64,000 nt of DNA from Halichondria panicea. Lineage: Eukaryota; Porifera; Demospongiae; Suberitida; Halichondriidae. This document shows positions 22,305-32,717 of this stretch, in pieces; the stretch's first letter is position 1, and each line of letters opens with the position of its first letter. The position numbers were made by a program, and so were the translations under genes. The notes beneath the pieces are model-generated. The model saw only the letters and a list, made by a program, of their open reading frames with translations, was not told the DNA's origin and searched no databases. The stretch is from NCBI RefSeq assembly GCF_963675165.1, contig NC_087382.1:6868315-6932314 (forward strand), given 5' to 3'.

Positions 22305-25179
22305 TTAAGTTCCACAGTCATCACAACCTACAAGTAGGTGGCTACCAATTAACTGAATAGCACTTGTATACAACTGTTTGCCATTGTCAGGGTTTTCTTC
22401 AAGTACATCAATTGATGACAGACTATGCATGAGTGCTTCGCATGGTGTGAACACATCAGAAGGTATATTAACGTGGTTATCCACCAGTGAAGTTAGGTAC
22501 GACGTAGCATCCAATGCCGCGTGTGTCACACTTCTCTCATCAGATTTGTGCAGCAACCCTTCTATGTATAGTTGATAAGGTGATCGGTTTCCTTCAGTTG
22601 AAAGTTTATGGTGATTCCAGCTTTCTCTGAACTCAAGTAAATTACGATTAATGCGTGGTAAAAAGATGAAGTGTAAACAGAACAGATCCACTTTATTCAA
22701 GGGGTTGAGCAATGCTTCCTGTTCTAAGCAACAAAACAAGTCACCAAACATACTCAAAACACAACGATGAACATCCCTCCACAACCTTTCAACTCGCTCA
22801 TTATGAACAGAACTACCAGTTATTACACACGAAGTATCGTTTCCATGAGACAGGATCACATATAGCCAAATGTCAATGTTTTCACCTCCGTGATCGGTCC
22901 GCACCTTTTCCGGTACACCAAAAGCTGCGACTCCTTCATTAAAAGATGCACATGCAGTAGCAGCTTGATTGTTAGTTGAGCATTTAACATAAGCAATTAA
23001 CCGTGAAAAGCCGTCCACCCCAGCGTGAACAACAAAACGCCATTTAATTAATTTATGATTACCATCGATATGCCAAATGGTATTTGGATAGGGAACAGAA
23101 TAAATTCGACGTTTTACGACACTTGATTGGCGAGACACAGTATTCTCATGGTCCACACGATGAATTGAACGTCTTAATCTTTCACGAGTTACCTTTATGT
23201 CTTTACTTGTTAGATGCCCTTGAATTAATACCTCTACCTCTCCATCATTCGGATGCTCACGTTTAATCCCAATGATCAAATTGTCCAAATCACTATCGGA
23301 AATCATACATTTGTCATCAGTAGGTACCCCAGCTTCTGTTAAGCGTCTATACAAGGTTGCTCTTGATATACCCAGTATCTCGGCTATCTTAGTCCAGGAA
23401 AAATTGAATCTCCGTAAAGTTTTAACTTCTTCCAAGTCAATCAATACTTTAGGCCTCCCTCTGTTAATGAAAAAACCACAGGCATTATTATGCATACTAG
23501 GTTTGTATTAAATATACAATGCAGAGGGTTTTGTTCAATTAATGAGGTCGTTACGTCGTTATTCATAGTGTAATTACATCACATACTATAATAGGTTTCT
23601 GGGTGGTACATTTAGGCCAAACCCCCAAGACTAAAACTAATTTTTTTTTTTTTTTTTATTTAAGAAATTTTTATGCAAAACCAAGGTGTGCATAAGGGTA
23701 GATCAGGTAGCTCAGATGGCTAGTGTGAAGACTTCCCCTGGACAACACAAAAACAGAGAAATAAAACAGGAGCTACGGCTAATTATAATAATTATTACAC
23801 AAAAAGCTACTGAGGTTCGATTTAAATGATGAATCAGAGGAGCTGTTGATAACTTCTGGTGGTAAAGAATTCCATTTTGGTATTACATCCAGAAAAAAGG
23901 AATGTTTGTGGGATGAGGTGCCCACATGTGGTATAAAGAGTATTTGGCTGTGCGGATGACGGGGGGAAGGGGATGGGTGGGGTGAGAAGACAGAGGGAGG
24001 AATACAGGATTTGTTGTTGATGATTTTGAAGCATACTTTAAGTTTTTGGATATTCCTGCGGTCTTTAAGAGATTTGAGTTGGAGTTTGTTAAGTAGAGAA
24101 GTATAGTCAGATTTCCATTCTTTGGTTATGATTTTGCAGGCAAATGATTGGGTGTTCTCCAGTTTCTTGGTGAGTGTTGATTGATGGGGGTCCCATACTG
24201 CGGCGCAGTATTCAAGTTTGGGTAGTACAGTGCTCCTGTAAATTGTATGCTTTGATTGCTGTGATGCATCTTTTAACTTCCTGTGGAGCAATCCCAGTTG
24301 TTGTTTGGATGTCCTCACAGTGTTGGTAATGTGCTCAGACCAGGACAGATTCTTAGAGATGGTGACGCCGAGGTACTTGAAACATTCCACAATGGGGATT
24401 TGCTGGTTTGAAATAGAGAGGGTGAGTGGGATCGCATTCATAGATCTTGTGATGGGTAGAACATTGGTTTTTTTGTTGTTTAGAAGGAGACCATGTTGTA
24501 TAGTCCAGTTGTGAACTGCATTAATATCCTGCTGGAGCTGAGTGAGATCGTTATCTGAAATTACTGGCCTGTAAAGGAGGATGTCATCAGCATATAGGAT
24601 TAGCTTGGTTCCGGGGCAGAGCTTTATTTCATTCAGCGAGTCCATGAATATAATGAACAGTAGGGGTCCCAGAATAGAGCCTTGAGGGACTCCAGACGTT
24701 ACACGGCACGGTGTTGAGGATGCACCTTCCAGGACGACTCTCTGACTTCTGTTTGATAGGTAGTCTGAGAGCCAAGTTAGCAGTGGACCCGAGATACCAT
24801 GTTTTGAGAGTGACTTAATGATCTGATTGTGGGGGACAGAGTCGAATGCTTTACGAATATCAAAGAAAACTGCTCCTACTTGTCTGTTTTTTGATAGTAA
24901 TTGGTGCCAGTCGTTTGTGACAGTCAGTAGTGCATCCTGAGTTTCTTACCCATGCACGTGCCACCTTAGCTACACTGCCACTCACCCTACACTTCCACTT
25001 GTACTTGCACTTGTACTTGGTCCCTGACTATTGCTCAGGCTGGGTCCTGGCTGACTCTGTACTTGTGCTTGAGCCTGAGGTCGAGGTGTTACACTCTGCT
25101 GATTGGTACCAACAGCTTGCTGTAGTGCAGCAGCTAATGCAGTGGAGAGTGTGCCAACATTCACAGATATGTTGGCCAT
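22305..25179 (-). CDS. Integrase-type DDE transposase of outer transposon
   Basis: The main exon (23460-22305) is open throughout. It has a helix-turn-helix (SWTKIAEILGISRATLYRRL) and an rve core with Asp in WHIDGNHKL, Asp in RTDHGGEN and Glu in RVERLWRD, 34 residues after the second Asp. The C-terminal tail is ~130 residues. A CAG acceptor at 23461 lets it join in frame to the exon at 25179-24986 in the right terminal repeat (MANISVN... to SGSVG). The junction reads SVG-GRPKV. The intron would be ~1.5 kb and carries the LINE at 23641-24940. Start choice: the ATG at 25179 matches the ATG at 12239 in the left repeat. Catalytic residues are intact, so this copy may still make transposase. Confidence 0.82.
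23641..24940 (-). mobile_element. 5'-truncated non-LTR retrotransposon (LINE) with RT fragment
   Basis: Minus strand. An open frame from 24939 to 23779 (~386 residues) starts within the fingers/palm of a reverse transcriptase. RT motif A is FDIRKAFDSVPH, motif B is SGVPQGSILGPLLF and motif C is YADDILLY. A long C-terminal region after it includes YLGVTISKNLSW and LPKLEYCAAVWDP. A ~120-bp 3' untranslated stretch leads to a poly-A tail, seen as 18 T at 23641-23658. The endonuclease and ORF1 are missing. It resembles CR1/Jockey-group proteins, clade not decided. No stop lies within the retained frame, so insertion was recent. It lies in the intron of the outer integrase gene, same strand. Confidence 0.85.
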
Positions 25180-25319
25180 CTGATTCACCTAACTAAGTCT
25201 CTTTTCAAGTGGCTATATGGCTCTCACTATGCACATGGCACGCCTACAATCACGTGATGTTATACTTATAGAATGGGTAATGATCCCTCTCTGTCAGAGT
25301 TATAAGCGGCGTGGCCCGG

Positions 25320-26270
25320 TACACTTATAAATGTAGTAGGTCAGTGTATATAATATGTCACCTCTCTATTTATAAGTGTGGCACACTTATATAAATGTAG
25401 TCCGTCGGTATATATATGTCACCTCTCTATTTATAAGTGTGGTACACTTATATAAATGTAGTTCGTCGGTATATATATGTGTCACCTCTCTGTTTATAAG
25501 CGTGGCACACTTATATAAATGTAGTAGGTCGGTATATATATGTTACCTCACTGTTTATAAGTGTGTGGTAAACTTATATAAATGTAGTCCGTCGGTATAT
25601 ATATGTCACCTCTCTGTTTATTTTATAAGCGTGGCACACTTATATAAATGTAGTCCGTCGGTATATATATGTCACCTCTCTGTTTATAAGCGTGGCACAC
25701 TTATATAAATGTAGTCCGTCGGTATATATATGTCACCTCTCTGTTTATAAGCGTGGCACACTTATATAAATGTAGTAGGTCGGTATATATAATAATGTTA
25801 CCTCACTGTTTATAAGTGTGGTAAACATATATAAATGTAGTCCGTCGGTAATATATGTCACCTCTCTGTTTATAAGCGTGGCACACTTATATAAATGTAG
25901 TCCGTCGGTATATATATGTCACCTCTCTATGTCACCTCTCTGTGGCACACTTATATAAATGTAGTAGGTCGGTATATATATGTCACCTCTCTGTTTATAA
26001 GCGTGGCACACTTATATAAATGTAGTTGATCGGTATATATAACACCACTCTATTTAAAATGTTGATTCTCAGATTATATTTGATGCTCTATTTATAAGTG
26101 TACACCGTCAGTATATATAATGCCTCTCTGTATTTATAAATGTAGATGGTCAGTATATATAATGCCTATCTAATTATACTACACCCCTACTTATAAATGT
26201 ACACTGTCAGTATATATACTTCACCACCTATTTATATATGTAGACTGTCAGTATAATTATATATAACCTC
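25320..26270. repeat. Right subterminal minisatellite of outer transposon
   Basis: About twelve regular ~60-bp units (GTCGGTATATATATGTCACC, then hairpin-type AAGTGTGGCACACTT), followed by diverged units at the tip matching the left end. The array is about twice as long as the left one, so arm lengths differ by unit number. Variants GTAGTCCGTC and GTAGTAGGTC alternate. Confidence 0.85.
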
Positions 26271-26821
26271 AAAATTTTACACTGGTCATATTTCCTAGGA
26301 GTTTTGAGACAAACGGCGCCCCATAGAAAGCGTCTTATAAGGCAGTTGGATCAAGCCTTAGATCGATACAGACTACCTATAATAGATCACGACAGAGACA
26401 CTTTCTGTAGGCTCCATACAAGTGAGGGATCTTTTATAAGACTGATACATTACACAGTACAAATTACACAGTACAAGCTTATAATAAGACATGAGAGCTT
26501 ACAATTTGAGCGACGGGAGTCTTTGTCTCTTTATTTCTTCGAAGATCCTTGCCAAGCAATCCAGCTACATAGCTAGTCCTAGATGTCTTCTCTAGAACAT
26601 TGCTTTATGAGTATACGGAAGTGAACTTCAATTATTCAACGTTTGAGCATCATTTACTCAAGAGGGCGTCCCTTCGTAGCGTTCCCTCGAACATATCTCC
26701 GGAAAGAAAGTAGCTCGATCTTGGTATCATTTTGAAGCTTACAGGACGCTCTATCCGATTCAACAATAAAAACTGATTCGAAAATGTCCGCGTTAAGGTC
26801 CGTTTTCATTGGCACTGTCAC

Positions 26822-27839
26822 ATGTCCCACTGTGTTTTTTTTTTGTCCCACTGTGTTTTTTGTCCCACTGTTTTTGTCAGCACTTGTACCGGTATGAATC
26901 CTTTGCTGGTTTTCACATTTGATTTTAGTCTTACTTCCCATCTCATAGAAAAGCTCTCTTTTGTATGTATCTATGTTTTCAATGTCCCCGCTCGAAAAAC
27001 CGGTAATTGCGTGGGTGTCTATTGTTTTGCGGTACAGCTGCAACTTACTTTTGTCGTCAAAATTTAGACTGGGTAGACCGAGAAATCTTGAACTATAGCT
27101 TCTATCTATTTATATGAAGGAAGGGGCAGGGCGACAGAGAAATGTTGAAAATTGTTAGGCCAGCCGTTATGTTGAAATCGTATTCAACAACTGCAGGCAG
27201 TGGAGCAGAGGACAAAGAGCAGCGGGCCCCTATAGCTAGGCACAAAGGGAACAAAGAACAACTATACACAAAGAACCTACTAACGAACAGAAACCACAAT
27301 AACAGAAAAGTACTATACAGGAAGTAAAGTTAACCACAGGAAATTAGTTAATTAACACTATGCACATGGAAGCGTTACAGCAACATATAAAATAACTCAC
27401 TACAAACGGTAGCGGTTGTCGCTCGAGCTGACCGACGAACCGACGAACACTTGGAGTTGCTAGTGTGTCGAGCCAGTTGGTGGTGGTGGTGATTGTTCAG
27501 AGGGTGTTTCGGTATCATCCGGTATATCAGTCCAATCAGTCAGGGGTTGTGTTGTTCGACTGTAGAGCGGGGATCTGCAGAGCGGGGATCTGCGTGTCGA
27601 CGAAACGTCTGACCAGTAACGTTGAAAGACAGAGGGCTAGCCGGGAACCCAGGAGGGCAAATCACAAACATAGACATTGTCTCTGTCTCCAACATCGAAC
27701 TTCCGAAGCTGATCATGACCAATCTTTTGCTGCAGCTGTTTTGCTCAGATGGGTGCGGTGTCATTCTGTACTGAAACAGAAACTGATGTCTCTGAGTGGG
27801 GCTTTCTTCATGTAGGCGGTGGTATTGTGTTTTTACAAA
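26822..27839. other. Intergenic flank, nothing recognised
   Basis: Contains a short GTCCCACTGTGTTTTTT direct repeat (26824-26870). Small ORFs here have no recognisable domain. The part next to 27840 may be the untranslated or decayed end of the Gypsy fragment. Confidence 0.4.
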
Positions 27840-28556
27840 GTACTTGAACTGGTGAACACTGATCCGTTGTCTGACACGAGCAATTCAGGTATGCCGACCT
27901 GAGTTCAGTGAGGGTAGTAGCCGTGGTAGCGTGCCGTTCACCTCCATCCATGGGTGTCTACTACGACCAAGAACATGTGTCTGAGAAGAGGTAGTCGATG
28001 TGCAGCCTAGCCCAGGGGTGTTCTGGCCATTCCCAGGAGCTTGACTTTCGTGCTTTGTCCATTCTGGGCCACCATACAAAACATCGGGCGAGACTCTTCA
28101 TTTTCGAGATGCCCGGGTGTCCTTCGTGAAGTTCCTCGAGAATTCTCTCCCTTCCTGGAGGTGGGATAACCACGCGACTTCCCCACATGACACAGCCATC
28201 GTGGAGGCTAAGTTGAGTGTGTCGTTGCTGGTAGGGTTTGAGTTCTGCATCGGTGTTGTCTCTCCAGCCAGAAGCAAGCATACGGCGAACTCGAGAGAGC
28301 TTCTCTGTCCAGGATGTGATTTCTTTTGCCTGATAGCCAGGATATTCTCTCCAGGGCACATTCTGGGAGGTTCTGGGAGGGGGAGACGACTGAAGACATC
28401 AGCGGTCTGGTCCTGGCTTGCTTGTGGTCAGACAAAATGGTAAACTGGTGGAGACAAAAATAATAGCTAACCCCAGCTGGGAGTATTTCTTTTCAGCCGG
28501 ACCAAGTGAGCGGGATATGAAGGCCACAGGTTGCCGTCAGGTAAAGCTCCAACTCC
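27840..28556 (-). pseudogene. Ty3/Gypsy pol fragment (RNase H to integrase), broken
   Basis: Minus strand. VAFISRSLGPAEKKYSQLG at ~28540-28480 is the end of a Gypsy RNase H. Next, 28280-28080 holds the integrase zinc-binding region, LHDGCVMWGSRVVIPPP and ERILEELHEGHPGISKMKSL followed by WWPRMD. Then comes a start of the integrase core (LHIDY, MFLVVVDTH, IPELLVSDNGSVFTS) in other frames with gaps. Reverse transcriptase, LTRs and the rest of the core were not found. This is a relic with multiple frameshifts. Confidence 0.75.
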
Positions 28557-28570
28557 ATACAGCGAGTCCA

Positions 28571-28935
28571 AAGTGGCCAACTTGAATTTAGCACTGTGAC
28601 CACTGAACCTGGTGCATATGAAACAAGCTTTTGGCTTTTAGCTCAGCTTTCAGCTATCAGCTTTTGGCTTATACCAGCTATCAGATCAGATCATCAGCAG
28701 TGGACCAAAGTGGCCAACTTGAATTGAGCGCTCAGGGACCACAGGTCCTGTGACCTGGTGCATATGAAACTAGCTTTTGAATTACACTAGCTTTTGAATT
28801 ACCAAGCTAGCTACTGTGGACCAAAGTGGCCAACTTGAATTGAGCACTGTGACCATAGAACCTGGTGCATTGGCATACAAACTATCAGATCAGATCATCA
28901 GTGGACCCAAGCTGCTATTAAAGTTGATCATGAAT
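28571..28935. repeat. Three diverged tandem repeats of ~115-130 bp
   Basis: AAAGTGGCCAACTTGAATT occurs at about 28570, 28707 and 28823, each followed by GTGACC and CCTGGTGCAT. AGCTTTTGGCTT/AGCTTTTGAATT sub-repeats lie between. Noncoding; adjoins the Gypsy RNase H end, which suggests expansion at an old insertion boundary. Confidence 0.6.
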
Positions 28936-29080
28936 TTAGCACTTCTGCTATCAGCACTAGCCAAGGGCTCTTTGGATCTAGGTAGGTATGATTATACTAA
29001 TTCGCATGCATGATTGCTGGAATTTTGACCTTCAATGTTTTTCCATGATTTCAACATCTTTTATGAATCCATAACCGTAT

Positions 29081-30945
29081 CTAATCGGAACTAGTACTAG
29101 TATCAGTATCGTAATCTAAGGGTGACAGGTTCATAGTAATTTGGATAAAGTTGAGTATGGCATCTTGAAGGGGTTGCTTATTGCCGCACATCAGTTTGGT
29201 ATAGATATCTTCTAACGTCATACAATTTATTGACCATTCTTGATGTGAGAGGATGGGGTGAGAGTGTAACGGATCTTCTCCGAAGTCACTTGAATCAGTG
29301 AGTCTACCCCCTTGACCTCTGTAGGCAGCAACAGCATCTGCCGCTGTGGGAGGGTCAACTGGAGTAGTTTGATTATTTTCAAGTTGTAGAACATTTGGAA
29401 TTCCCTTTCGTGGTATAGTGTGGCTGTTCCATGCATTCACCATTCTGCGAAGACCAACAGCACATACTCTTCTAAGCACAATCGAGACACTATTTATCAG
29501 TGCTGCTGTCCATATTAATAGTGCGTTCATCATCCATTAAGACGATTACTGCCTTGATTGGGTAAGTAACCCTCTTGTTGACCTCGACCCGTGGTTGTAC
29601 GTCGAACTTGTTTGTAAATAAGGAGCGTCACCTCTTCCTTCTTTTCTGAGCTTGTAAAGCATGAGGTAGAACTCTTTGCCATGATCCACTCTGATTTCAT
29701 CCCACAAGCCATATTCAAGCAAGCACTTCCGCAAACACATCCTCATATATAACTTCGTTATCTTTTAGCGACATAATAGATGTACCAACAATTTTGCCAG
29801 AAAAACCATCCCGAGCAAGAACATATGTAACACCGTAATGTACTAACTTCCGACATGTAGCTTGTGTCCAAAATAGTTGGCAATGTAGATATGAGGATCG
29901 TGAGAGCATTTCTGGCGGGCTTGAGGAGATACTACTGGCAAAATTCGTTTCAATTGTCTTTCCGATGTGGCAACTCGTTTGGATAAGAGGTATCCTTTTA
30001 AAATTTTTCTGCCATACGATCCTCCAACCTACATAATTATGTTAAAAATGATTATACAGAACGGATGGTGGTAAAAAATTATGGCCAGTCCTAGTATACT
30101 GAATTGTGTACTGAATAATTGTTACCGTAATTGATGTAATTACAGCGCCACCATAATAATTATAAGCGCCATGTGAGCATCTTTGACTGAACAGTTGTCT
30201 GATCCATAGCTATACAGTCAATGAATGCTGTTCACGAGTCATATCTTCAACGTGAGGCTAGCTACAGGGTTTTTAGGTATCCTTGCAACATGCAGGAACA
30301 GCTATAATTTCCAAATAAGGAAGTTAGTTTGTCTGCATAATACACAGGTCTATCAATGTGAATCTCATTGTGATGCCCCACCCCCACATCCCCCTGGAGG
30401 GTTCGGGCTAACATGGGGGATTTGACCATATACACAAATCCCCATGTTAGCCCGAACCCTCCAGGGGTGTGGGGGTAGTGGGGTATCACATTGCATGATA
30501 CATGTGCAGACAAACTAACTTCCTTATTAAGCTGTACCTGTTGCAAGGATACCTAAACCCAGTAGTGAGTGAAACAAAAAGCATGGTGAAACTGGCACCA
30601 CCATAATTTAGGCGCCTCAATGCAATTTTTTTTACTCTAAAAGATGCACCCCTTGGAAGTGGAATTAATTTTTTTTTGGGTAATTACATCAATTACGGTA
30701 CAAATTAATATTCAGGATCGGTTGGGTTATAGGTGGGTTATAGGCTGACTTACTTCTCGTATACTGTCTTCGATCAATGTTTTCTTTTCTGTCTCACACA
30801 CATGTCTGACACTGCGTTCCGATAGGCCTCGTTTCATATTAGATTTTTAATTCTGTAGAGATGTCACGATAGTTTTTTCCACTAAAAAGCAAGCTTTTAA
30901 TAACTTCTTCAGCAACTTCCATTCGATGAATCTCTGATTCTACAT
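29081..30945 (-). pseudogene. Second-type integrase-like DDE transposase, broken
   Basis: Minus strand. The first exon (~30945-30760) encodes a helix-turn-helix-like segment, EVAEEVIKSLLFSGKNYRDI and then GLSERSVRHVCE, with a one-base shift between. After an intron holding a foldback element, ~30020-29081 has IANYFGHKLHV and then YGVTYVLARDGFSGKIVG (first Asp). DEIRVDHGKEFYLMLYKL (second Asp) and YLQTSSTYNH follow, where a small deletion removes the expected catalytic Glu region. VEVNKRVTYPIKAVI and a C-terminal AWNSHTIPRKGIPN...DFGEDPL end it. The family is related to rve integrases but differs from those at 15-23 kb. At least three frameshifts make it inactive. Its ends were not found. Confidence 0.7.
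30259..30556. mobile_element. Foldback element inside integrase-like pseudogene
   Basis: Arms of ~140 bp: TTTTTAGGTATCCTTGCAAC at the left and the complement ending near 30556. Both arms contain CCCCATGTTAGCCCGAACCC or its complement. It sits in the intron between helix-turn-helix and catalytic exons of the 29-31 kb pseudogene. Noncoding. Confidence 0.85.
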
Positions 30946-31119
30946 AGCTAGCTAGACATAGATATTGTGAACCACGTGGAATAGATGGGCGTGGCCAGGA
31001 GACGGGCCATGCCCACCTAGTGATGGTTTATGGCCTATTACGCATGCCCAGGCCACGTTAATTATTGATCTGGTGAAGATGTCGATGAGCTCTATACACT
31101 GAAGGCAGAGGATATTTCT

Positions 31120-31512
31120 GTGAAACTTCGACCTTCACAGATTCGACCTTCACAGATGACTGTTGACACTATTGGGAGTGTTCAATTTAGAAAGTACCGG
31201 TATCTTTCTCGTCGGAGAAAATGCGTCGGAGAAAATGGGACAGTAGCAACTCCAGAAGAAGACGGTACCTACGAAATGCGATATGCCGTGAATTGGACTG
31301 TTAGCGGTAACCCCATCCATCCCACTCCTGGGTCAAGTAGCCAGCAGACTACCCCAGGAGGAGGCAAGTGGAAGCCTGCCTGTGGGTCATCAGTAGCGGC
31401 AATGTCCAAGAGGAAATTGAGTCTGAAACATCAAGAGACTATTCCTAAAAAGGCCTTACCTGGCAGTGGTCCTGCTATCCTGGACCAAAACGGTCGAGGT
31501 GTGTTGCTATGA
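31120..31512 (+). CDS. Unassigned open frame, 130 codons
   Basis: Open from an ATG-equivalent at 31120; the frame also continues upstream (ELYTLKAEDISVKLRPSQI). It contains a short duplication RPSQIRPSQM and a coherent middle (VQFRKYRYLSRRRKCVGENG and EMRYAVNWTVSGNPIHP), then a low-complexity, basic tail. Length and composition are more gene-like than neighbouring ORFs. I do not recognise it. It may be an exon of a transposon gene, since the next kilobase holds two short elements and a duplicated ORF segment. Confidence 0.3.
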   Translation: MKLRPSQIRPSQMTVDTIGSVQFRKYRYLSRRRKCVGENGTVATPEEDGTYEMRYAVNWTVSGNPIHPTPGSSSQQTTPGGGKWKPACGSSVAAMSKRKLSLKHQETIPKKALPGSGPAILDQNGRGVLL

Positions 31513-31686
31513 CCCTGTAAGCTCTTACATTAAGAATCTTCCCGTGATTTTGAATGAGCAAACAGCAACAGTGCCAAGGCTTGCAGACATGACTTCTGCT
31601 TGGAGACCCAGTTGCGTTGTTGGATTCCGATAACCTCCGAGTACCTGACAGTATTGGGACCAGAGGTATGTACAGTATAACCAACT

Positions 31687-31999
31687 AGGGTGTCATACAG
31701 TGGGGGAAGGGGGGAAGGGGATATCCCCCCCCCTATAATTTGCAATTCAGTTAACTATAATTATATAATACATGGCTAGCACTGTCACTGTTATCTATCT
31801 ATTTCTTTACGTGATCTCTTGCTCGTAATTGCGAGACCAATACCTATTAAATGTTAAATGTCCATATAAAGTATTAATGTTAAATCCCTACATCTTCAGT
31901 CAGGTTACAATACAACATGACTACCTAATTTCCTTTGCGTGCCTGCCTGCCTTATCCCCCCCTACTATCCCCCCCCTACAAATTCCTATATGACACCCT
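31687..31999. mobile_element. Short inverted-repeat element, AGGGTGTCATA termini
   Basis: AGGGTGTCATA at 31687 and TATGACACCCT at 31989-31999 bound 313 bp. C-runs and G-runs next to each end (GGGGGAAGG..., CCCCCCCTA) extend the symmetry. Noncoding. Short termini and no proved target duplication limit confidence. Confidence 0.6.
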
Positions 32000-32007
32000 G
32001 ACAGTAA

Positions 32008-32617
32008 TTAAGGTTGTGGTCAACCGTTTGCTCATTAATTATTCATGAGCTAGATCTAGTGATTAGCAGCTAGATTGAGCTGGAAACGCAGTAGTCATTT
32101 CATGGCTCGAATAGACACTTTTACTGGATAGCTTACATAAGCTTAACTATAATAATGCAGGGCAGTATGAAGAGATCTTTCTTACTGAAAGCTCACTGGA
32201 CACACTAAAACCATCGCATATAGCATGCTATTTTGAAAAAGTGTGCTACGGTTTGGAGGCTTGGCTTTGACCACCACATATTTATATTTTGTGAGAGTTT
32301 CTTGGCCTCGAAAGAAAAAAAACACATATGTGCTTCAATCGCAGACCAGGCAAAGTAGATTCCTTGTTTCCCTCGTGGTAAAAAGTAGCTGCCTTGACTT
32401 TATTATTGCTCTAAAGCATTGACACACCCCTTAATTTCTTAATCATGTGATCTTTTGGAAGTTTTACTCGTAATGTGGTCACTTCGAATAATGACCGCCC
32501 GCCCGCTCTCAAATTGAGAAAGTGGCTGATGAGAAACAAGGAATCTACGTTTCACTATAAGAAAATCATTAAGAAAATCATGAATATTCATGAGCAAACG
32601 GTTGACCGTAACCTTAA
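32008..32617. mobile_element. TTAA-flanked MITE, piggyBac-type ends
   Basis: TTAA duplications at 32008-32011 and 32614-32617 bound a 602-bp insert. Its inverted termini start GGTTGTGGTCAACCGTTTGC and, from the right, GGTTACGGTCAACCGTTTGC; the symmetry runs ~38 bp to ATTCATGA. A TTAA duplication is the piggyBac signature. An inner inverted pair (GTAGATTCCTTGTTTC at ~32356 and its complement at ~32535) is also present. No transposase; the source would be a piggyBac gene elsewhere. Confidence 0.75.
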
Positions 32618-32717
32618 GAATTAAGACTCTTGTACCTGTAATGGTGAGTTTTTTTAATATACTATTCCTGTGTTCGTAGGTTCAAAGTTTTGGAAATCAA
32701 CAAGAAAGATTCGAGTT

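Larger units (their letters stand above)
11560..26325. mobile_element. Outer HECT/integrase DNA transposon (IS3EU-like ends)
   Basis: The element begins TATGGGGCGCCGTTTGTC and ends with the reverse complement at 26308-26325. It is flanked by the 6-bp direct repeat GAAAGC (11554-11559, 26326-26331). Copy B of the host element has the unfilled site GGAGGAAAGC-TTCTTATAAGG near 48890-48920, supporting the boundaries. Arms are long (left ~870 bp, right ~1,350 bp) and hold a minisatellite plus a coding exon. It carries a HECT gene (plus, 12239-14913) and an integrase gene (minus, 25179-22305) that converge. Two later insertions sit inside: the inner element (14977-22215) and a LINE (23641-24940). 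Own length without these is ~6.2 kb. Six-base duplications and TAY termini match my memory of the IS3EU superfamily; a database comparison would decide. Confidence 0.85.
10908..26821. mobile_element. Level-1 short inverted-repeat element, copy A, expanded by nested insertions
   Basis: Outer termini are GTGACAGTGCCAATGAAAAC (10908) and its exact reverse complement ending at 26821, continuing to ~33 matching bases with CTTAACGCG. Without the insert (11560-26325 plus a 6-bp duplication) the element would be only ~1.15 kb and noncoding. A second copy lies at 45583-49484 and shares long blocks on both sides of the insert (for example ACAATCATCAAGAGGAGCCA at ~11200 and ~48465, CATACAAGTGAGG near 26417 and 49002). 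Flanks ATTT/ATGT resemble a diverged 4-bp duplication; copy B shows a clean ATAT. The transposase source is unknown. Confidence 0.8.

Noticed and set aside
10908-26821. A giant virus-like or Maverick/Polinton element
   Set aside because: No DNA polymerase B, capsid, packaging ATPase or protease was seen; the length is explained by nested insertions.
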